40,811 nt of DNA from Wenyingzhuangia sp. 2_MG-2023 (GTDB lineage: Bacteria > Bacteroidota > Bacteroidia > Flavobacteriales > Flavobacteriaceae). Every line of letters starts with the position of its first letter. The stretch's first letter is position 1. The position numbers and the translations under genes were made by a program. The notes under the pieces are model-generated. The model was not told where the DNA came from. It was given only the letters and a program-made list of their open reading frames with translations, and searched no databases. Shown here in pieces: positions 35,028-40,811 of this stretch. The stretch is from positions 1 through 40,811 of the forward strand of contig NZ_JAUOSB010000023.1 of the NCBI RefSeq assembly GCF_030548295.1. The letters are read 5' to 3'.

Positions 35028-35059
35028 TTGGTAAATATTAACATAAATCACTACATTTA
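35028..35059 (+). promoter_or_regulatory. Candidate promoter for cas9-cas1-cas2
   Basis: TTG at 35028-35030, a 21-base spacer and TACATTTA at 35052-35059 (one mismatch), about 98 bases before the cas9 ATG. It lies directly behind the start of the divergent tracrRNA. Confidence 0.45.
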
Positions 35060-35156
35060 ATTCTATCTTTTAAAATTGCTAAAAGAACACCTTTACTTAA
35101 AAATTAAAATTATCTCTTATTTACTATAAATATCAGAATAATACGTCAATTTAAAT

Positions 35157-38100
35157 ATGAAAAAAATACTAGGATTAGACTTAGGAACCACCTCTATTGG
35201 TTGGGCTTTGGTACATGAAGCTGAAAAAGAAAATGAAACATCTAAAATAATAAAACTTGGAGTTAGGGTAAATCCTCTAAGTACAGATGAAATTACAGAT
35301 TTTGAAAAAGGAAACCCTTTATCTGTAAATGCAGACAGAACTCTTAAAAGAGGTGCTCGTAGAAGTTTACAACGCTTTAAATTGAGAAGAAAGAATTTAA
35401 TTGAAATTTTAATTAAGTACAATATCATAAATTCTGACACTATTTTAACAGAAATAGGAAGTAATTCTACCTACGAAACTTTATACCTTAGAAATAAAGC
35501 AGCTAAAGAAAAAGTTGCAAAAGAAGAGTTTGCTAGAATTCTTTTGTCCATCAATAAAAAGAGAGGATATAAAAGTAGTAGAAAGGCAAAAAATGAGGAA
35601 GAAGGAACTTTGATTGATGGAATGTCTGTTGCTAAAGAATTGTATGAGAACAATTATACTCCTGGACAATATGTTTATCAACTTCTATTAGAAGATAAAA
35701 ATTATATCCCAGACTTTTATCAATCAGATTTAAAAAATGAGTTTCTAGAAATATGGAATTTTCAAAAAGAATTTTATCCTGAGATTTTGACTGATGAACT
35801 TTTTCAGAGTTTAGAAGGAAAAAATAAAAACCAAACATGGGCTATTTGTAAAGAACCTTTTGACATCAAAGGAATTACTCAAAAAGGTAATGCTACTGAG
35901 AAAAGATTAGAAAAATATAAATGGAGAAGCGAATCCTTAAAAAATAAAGTTGATTTAGAAACGTTAGCCATTGTATTGCAGGAAATAAACAATGATTTAA
36001 ATAAATCCAGTGGTTATTTAGGAGCTATTGGAGATAGAAGTAAAAAACTATATTTTAATAAAATAACTGTAGGCCAATATTTATATAAACAAATAGAAAA
36101 AGACCCACATACAAGTTTAAAAAACCAAGTGTTTTATAGACAAGATTATTTAGATGAATTTGAACAAGTTTGGGAAACACAAGCCAAATTCCACTCTGAA
36201 TTAACAATTGAGCTAAAAGAAGAAATAAGAGATGTTATTATTTTTTATCAACGAAAATTAAAATCACAAAAAGGATTGATTAGCATTTGTGAGTTTGAAC
36301 AAAAAACAATTGAAGTTGCTATTGGGGACAGTAGCAAAAAGAAAACCATAGGTCCACGAGTTGTTCCTAAATCATCTCCTGTGTTCCAAGAATACAAAAT
36401 ATGGCAAGTACTAAATAATCTTAGTTTTACACCTAAAAAAGAAACCACAACAGACCTTTTTAATCAAGAGTTTCCTGAAGAAATACTACCCTTAGAATCT
36501 AAAAAACTGTTATTTGAGGAGTTAAATCTTAGAGGTACTCTAAAAGCCAATAGTGTATTTAAACTCTTAAAATTAAATACTAAAGATTGGAAATGTAATT
36601 TTACTGATATTGAAGGGAACAACACCAATCAAGCTATTTATAATGTACTACAACAAATTTCTGAAAACGAAGGGCATGGTTTTGATTGGAACAAAAAAAA
36701 TGCCTTTGAAATAAAAGAAGAATTAAAGGCTACATTACCAATCATAGGAATCAATCCTAATATTTTAGATTTTGACATTAATGATGATAACTTTGAACAA
36801 CAACTTTCCTATCAATTATGGCATTTGTTATACTCAGCCGAAGATGATTCAAAGATTAGCAAAGTAGATGAGGCTATCTATGGTAAAACAGCTGTAAACC
36901 TTAAAAAGAAACTTCATTTAAAATTTGGGATTCCTGTAAAGTATACTTCTCTATTTGCTAATATTAGTTTACAGTCAGATTATGGAAACCTAAGTACTAA
37001 GGCTATCCGAAAAATTATTCCTCACTTACAAGATGGAAATGAATATTCACAAGCTTGTACGTTGGCTGGTTATAATCACTCTAACAGTATTACCCAAGAA
37101 GAAAATTTAAAGAGAGAGTTAAAAGTAAAACTAGAACTGTTACCTAAAAACAGTTTAAGAAATCCTGTTGTAGAAAAGATTTTAAATCAATTGGTAAATG
37201 TTGTCAATCAAATTATTGATACCTATGGAAAACCTGATGAAATTAGAATTGAACTAGCTAGAGAGTTAAAAAAATCGGCAAAGCAACGAAAAGAAATGAC
37301 TTCTGGAATTGCATTAGCAACAAAAAGAAATCAAGAATACAAAAAGATTTTACAAAAAGCACCTTTTAATATTAAAAATCCTACTAAAAATGATGTGGTT
37401 AAATATCGTTTGTATCAAGAGTTAGAAACAAATGGTTACAAAACATTATACACCAATCAATATATAGCACCACAAAAATTGTTTTCTAAAGAAATAGATA
37501 TAGAACACATTATACCAAAAGCCAAATTGTTTGATGATTCTTTTTCTAACAAAACATTAGCATTTAGAACGGTGAATCTTATAAAATCAGACATGACTTC
37601 TTACGATTTCATGGAAGACAAATACAATAATGATTTAGAAAATTATGTTTTAAGAGTAAAAACTTTGTACGATAGTGGTGTGATTTCCAAGGGAAAATAT
37701 ACCAAACTTTTAATGAAAGAAAGTAATTTACCCGATGGATTTATTGAAAGAGATTTAAAAAATACGCAATACATTGCTAAGAAAGCGAAAAATATGTTGC
37801 ATGAGGTCGTTAGAAATGTAGTTCCTACCACAGGTAGTATTACAGACAAACTAAGAGAAGACTGGGATTTAATTAATGTAATGAAAGAATTAAATCTTCC
37901 TAAATACAGAGAACTTGGTTTAACTGTTTTAGAAGAACGAAAAAATGGAAATAAAGTTGAACAAATTATAGATTGGACCAAACGAAACGACCATAGACAC
38001 CATGCTATGGATGCTTTAGCAGTAGCTTTCACAACACACAATCATATTCAATATATTAATAACCTAAAGGCTAAAAATAACGAAACGAGCCCTATATATT

Positions 38101-39299
38101 CAATACAACAACTTGTCACAAGCAAGAATGATAAAGGGAAAAGAATATTTTCACAACCTATGCCTAACTTTAGAACAGAAGCTAAAAAACACATAGAAAG
38201 TATTTTAATCTCTTTTAAAACTAAAAACAAAGTAGCAACAAAAAATATAAATAAAACTAAAAAAGAAGGAGGTTATAATATTCAAAAAGCTAAAACTCCT
38301 AGAGGGCAATTGCATAAAGAAACAGTTTACGGACGTTCTAAAAAAGAAATAGTAAAACAAGAGAAAATTGGTACAGCCTTTACTGTTGATAAAATCAACA
38401 CAGTTACACAACCAGAATACAGAGCTTTATTACTAAAAAGAATAACTGAATTTAACAATGATCCTAAAAAGGCTTTTAGTGGTAAAAATGCGCTTAGTAA
38501 AACTCCCTTATTTTTAGCAAATGGTAAAGAAATGCCTTTATTGATTACCACTAAAAAATATGAAAATGTATATACCATTCGTAAAGAAATAAGCCCTGAT
38601 TTAAAAATAGAAAAGGTACTAGATGCTAAAGTAAAAGAACTTTTATACAAAAGAGTAGAAACTTTTAATGGTGATAAAAAAGCTGCTTTCTCTAACTTAG
38701 ATACTAACCCTATTTGGTTAAATAAAGAAAAGGGAATCGCTATCAAAAGAGTTACCATTTCTGGAGTTGCCAACGTAGAATCTTTACATGATAAAAAAGA
38801 CCATTTGGGTAATCTTATTTTAGATGCTAAGGGTAATACACAAGCAGTAGATTTTGTAAGTACAGGAAATAATCATCATGTGGCTATTTACAAAGATGAA
38901 AAAGGAAAGCTACAAGAACAAATAGTTTCTCTGTTTGATGCGATTGCTAAAGTCAATCAAAATCTGCCTATAGTGAATAAAAATTACAACAAAGACAAAG
39001 GTTGGGAATTTTTATTCACACTAAAGCAAAATGAACTATTTATTTTTCCAACAGATGATTTCAACCCCAAAGAAATAGATTTATTAGACACAAACAACTA
39101 TCATTTGATTAGCCCACATCTTTTTAGAGTGCAAAGTATCTCTACTAAAGACTACTTTTTTAGAAATCACTTAGAAACTACTGTTACTAACAATATAGAA
39201 TTCACTTATAAAAGAATTAGAAATTGTAATGCATTAAAAGAGTTAATTAAAGTTAGAACCAATCACTTAGGTAATATAGTTCAAGTAGGAGAGTATTAA
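35157..39299 (+). CDS. cas9: Type II-C CRISPR-associated endonuclease Cas9
   Basis: A 1380-residue RNA-guided DNA endonuclease. RuvC-I: ILGLDLGTTSIGWALV with catalytic D8. The arginine-rich bridge helix is at residues 61-80 (RTLKRGARRSLQRFKLRRKN). RuvC-II: IRIELAREL with E699. HNH: IDIEHIIPKAKLF with H784, plus N798 in FSNK and N807 in VNLIKSD at the positions expected from SpCas9 N854 and N863. RuvC-III: DHRHHAMDALAVAF with H949 and D952. All nuclease residues are intact, so it should be active. The remaining C-terminal about 340 residues hold the PAM-interacting part, including PRGQLHKETVYG. The size suits the large Bacteroidota II-C group. cas1 follows after 11 bases. The PAM cannot be read from the sequence. 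Confidence 0.98.
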   Translation: MKKILGLDLGTTSIGWALVHEAEKENETSKIIKLGVRVNPLSTDEITDFEKGNPLSVNADRTLKRGARRSLQRFKLRRKNLIEILIKYNIINSDTILTEIGSNSTYETLYLRNKAAKEKVAKEEFARILLSINKKRGYKSSRKAKNEEEGTLIDGMSVAKELYENNYTPGQYVYQLLLEDKNYIPDFYQSDLKNEFLEIWNFQKEFYPEILTDELFQSLEGKNKNQTWAICKEPFDIKGITQKGNATEKRLEKYKWRSESLKNKVDLETLAIVLQEINNDLNKSSGYLGAIGDRSKKLYFNKITVGQYLYKQIEKDPHTSLKNQVFYRQDYLDEFEQVWETQAKFHSELTIELKEEIRDVIIFYQRKLKSQKGLISICEFEQKTIEVAIGDSSKKKTIGPRVVPKSSPVFQEYKIWQVLNNLSFTPKKETTTDLFNQEFPEEILPLESKKLLFEELNLRGTLKANSVFKLLKLNTKDWKCNFTDIEGNNTNQAIYNVLQQISENEGHGFDWNKKNAFEIKEELKATLPIIGINPNILDFDINDDNFEQQLSYQLWHLLYSAEDDSKISKVDEAIYGKTAVNLKKKLHLKFGIPVKYTSLFANISLQSDYGNLSTKAIRKIIPHLQDGNEYSQACTLAGYNHSNSITQEENLKRELKVKLELLPKNSLRNPVVEKILNQLVNVVNQIIDTYGKPDEIRIELARELKKSAKQRKEMTSGIALATKRNQEYKKILQKAPFNIKNPTKNDVVKYRLYQELETNGYKTLYTNQYIAPQKLFSKEIDIEHIIPKAKLFDDSFSNKTLAFRTVNLIKSDMTSYDFMEDKYNNDLENYVLRVKTLYDSGVISKGKYTKLLMKESNLPDGFIERDLKNTQYIAKKAKNMLHEVVRNVVPTTGSITDKLREDWDLINVMKELNLPKYRELGLTVLEERKNGNKVEQIIDWTKRNDHRHHAMDALAVAFTTHNHIQYINNLKAKNNETSPIYSIQQLVTSKNDKGKRIFSQPMPNFRTEAKKHIESILISFKTKNKVATKNINKTKKEGGYNIQKAKTPRGQLHKETVYGRSKKEIVKQEKIGTAFTVDKINTVTQPEYRALLLKRITEFNNDPKKAFSGKNALSKTPLFLANGKEMPLLITTKKYENVYTIRKEISPDLKIEKVLDAKVKELLYKRVETFNGDKKAAFSNLDTNPIWLNKEKGIAIKRVTISGVANVESLHDKKDHLGNLILDAKGNTQAVDFVSTGNNHHVAIYKDEKGKLQEQIVSLFDAIAKVNQNLPIVNKNYNKDKGWEFLFTLKQNELFIFPTDDFNPKEIDLLDTNNYHLISPHLFRVQSISTKDYFFRNHLETTVTNNIEFTYKRIRNCNALKELIKVRTNHLGNIVQVGEY

Positions 39300-39310
39300 A
39301 ATTATATGTT

Positions 39311-40539
<1,229 letters not shown>

Positions 40540-40543
40540 CAAT

Positions 40544-40572
40544 GGTCTTCGAGCGAAGTCGAGAAGAAAACC
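40544..40572 (+). repeat. REP-like intergenic repeat, copy 3
   Basis: GGTCTTCGAGCGAAGTCGAG followed by AAGAAAACC. The core CTTCGAGCGAAG can fold into a short hairpin. It lies 4 bases after the cas2 stop and may help end the transcript. Confidence 0.65.
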
Positions 40573-40599
40573 TCACAAAAAACATTAAATCAGTTGAAA

Positions 40600-40632
40600 G
40601 GTCATCTAGCAGTATCGAGATTAGAAAAACTT
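40600..40632 (+). repeat. REP-like intergenic repeat, copy 4
   Basis: GGTCATCTAGCAGTATCGAG followed by ATTAGAAAAACTT. It is a diverged copy of the same core as copy 2. Confidence 0.55.
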
Positions 40633-40673
40633 AATTATACAGAATAAAACACAGACGCGCAACACGTAAATAG

Positions 40674-40695
40674 TTCTCGACTTCGCTCGAACACC
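40674..40695 (-). repeat. REP-like intergenic repeat, copy 5 (inverted)
   Basis: On the minus strand this reads GGTGTTCGAGCGAAGTCGAG plus AA, differing from copy 3 at two positions near its start. With copy 3 it forms an inverted pair about 100 bases apart. Confidence 0.6.
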
Positions 40696-40811
40696 AAACA
40701 TAGAATTGAAAAACTTAGGTTTAAACATTCACGATATTTTAGCCCCCAATAAATTCGGAGTGATATTTTAAATTTCAAATAGATAAATTTGAGATATGAA
40801 ATACAAGAAAT

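Larger units (their letters stand above)
40540..40811. other. cas2 downstream flank, no CRISPR array before window end
   Basis: 272 bases with three REP-like copies and no repeat-spacer unit. TAAATTTG at 40784-40791 is a -7-like element. An ATG at 40796 opens a frame (MKYKK) cut by the window end; it starts too close to the -7 element to be a normal gene start. The array expected for this locus would lie beyond 40811. Confidence 0.6.

Noticed and set aside
37643-38773. Long minus-strand open frames inside cas9
   Set aside because: They mirror the coding frame of cas9, show no recognisable domain, and cas9 has intact motifs throughout.

Overview
The window looks like chromosomal DNA from an AT-rich member of the Bacteroidota, most likely a marine Flavobacteriaceae. 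Support: the gene families (BshC for bacillithiol, the carboxynorspermidine polyamine route, a circularly permuted ATP-grasp/alpha-E pair, FucP- and GluP-type sugar permeases, a type II-C Cas9), almost no Shine-Dalgarno sequences, and repeated Bacteroidota-type promoters (TTG, 17-23 bases, TAnnTTTG) on both strands. I cannot name the genus.

Layout. 1-912: tRNA-Pro(TGG), cut by two bases at the window edge, its terminator, and about 800 bases with no recognisable gene. 913-3310: ATP-grasp/alpha-E pair. 3484-6856: thioredoxin reductase, an AsmA-like anchored protein and a NYN-domain protein. 6905-12844: a polyamine cluster (agmatine deiminase, N-carbamoylputrescine amidase, carboxynorspermidine synthase and decarboxylase) interrupted by a ClC channel gene, with a terminator-like hairpin just before the decarboxylase. 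12953-16727: cold shock protein, two divergent sugar permeases and a small membrane protein. 16750-21912: an anaerobic module of flavodoxin, pyruvate formate-lyase, its activating enzyme and an OFA-family transporter. 22020-24145: a membrane-anchored P-loop ATPase, a PAS-LuxR regulator and a candidate small RNA. 24146-29561: thiol and redox genes (BshC, thioredoxin, peroxiredoxin, exported MsrA) plus a PP-loop ATPase and a membrane protein. 29736-34606: a small conserved protein, a TrkH/TrkA potassium system and a metallo-hydrolase/AraC pair.

34780-40811 is a compact type II-C CRISPR-Cas locus: a tracrRNA encoded on the minus strand upstream of cas9, then cas9-cas1-cas2 with gaps of 11 and 2 bases. 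No repeat-spacer array lies inside the window; it would be expected just past the right edge. The tracrRNA anti-repeat lets the start of the repeat be predicted. REP-like intergenic repeats lie on both sides of this locus and I saw no copy elsewhere in the window.

Functional links: flavodoxin is the known electron donor for PFL activation in E. coli and here lies divergent from pflB; agmatine is converted to putrescine and on to a spermidine-type polyamine by one cluster; several thiol-dependent enzymes sit within about 5 kb. The least understood items are the membrane-anchored ATPase (22020-23021), the promoter-terminator pair with no convincing gene (23816-24001), the hairpin before nspC, and the CRISPR locus with its flanking repeats.
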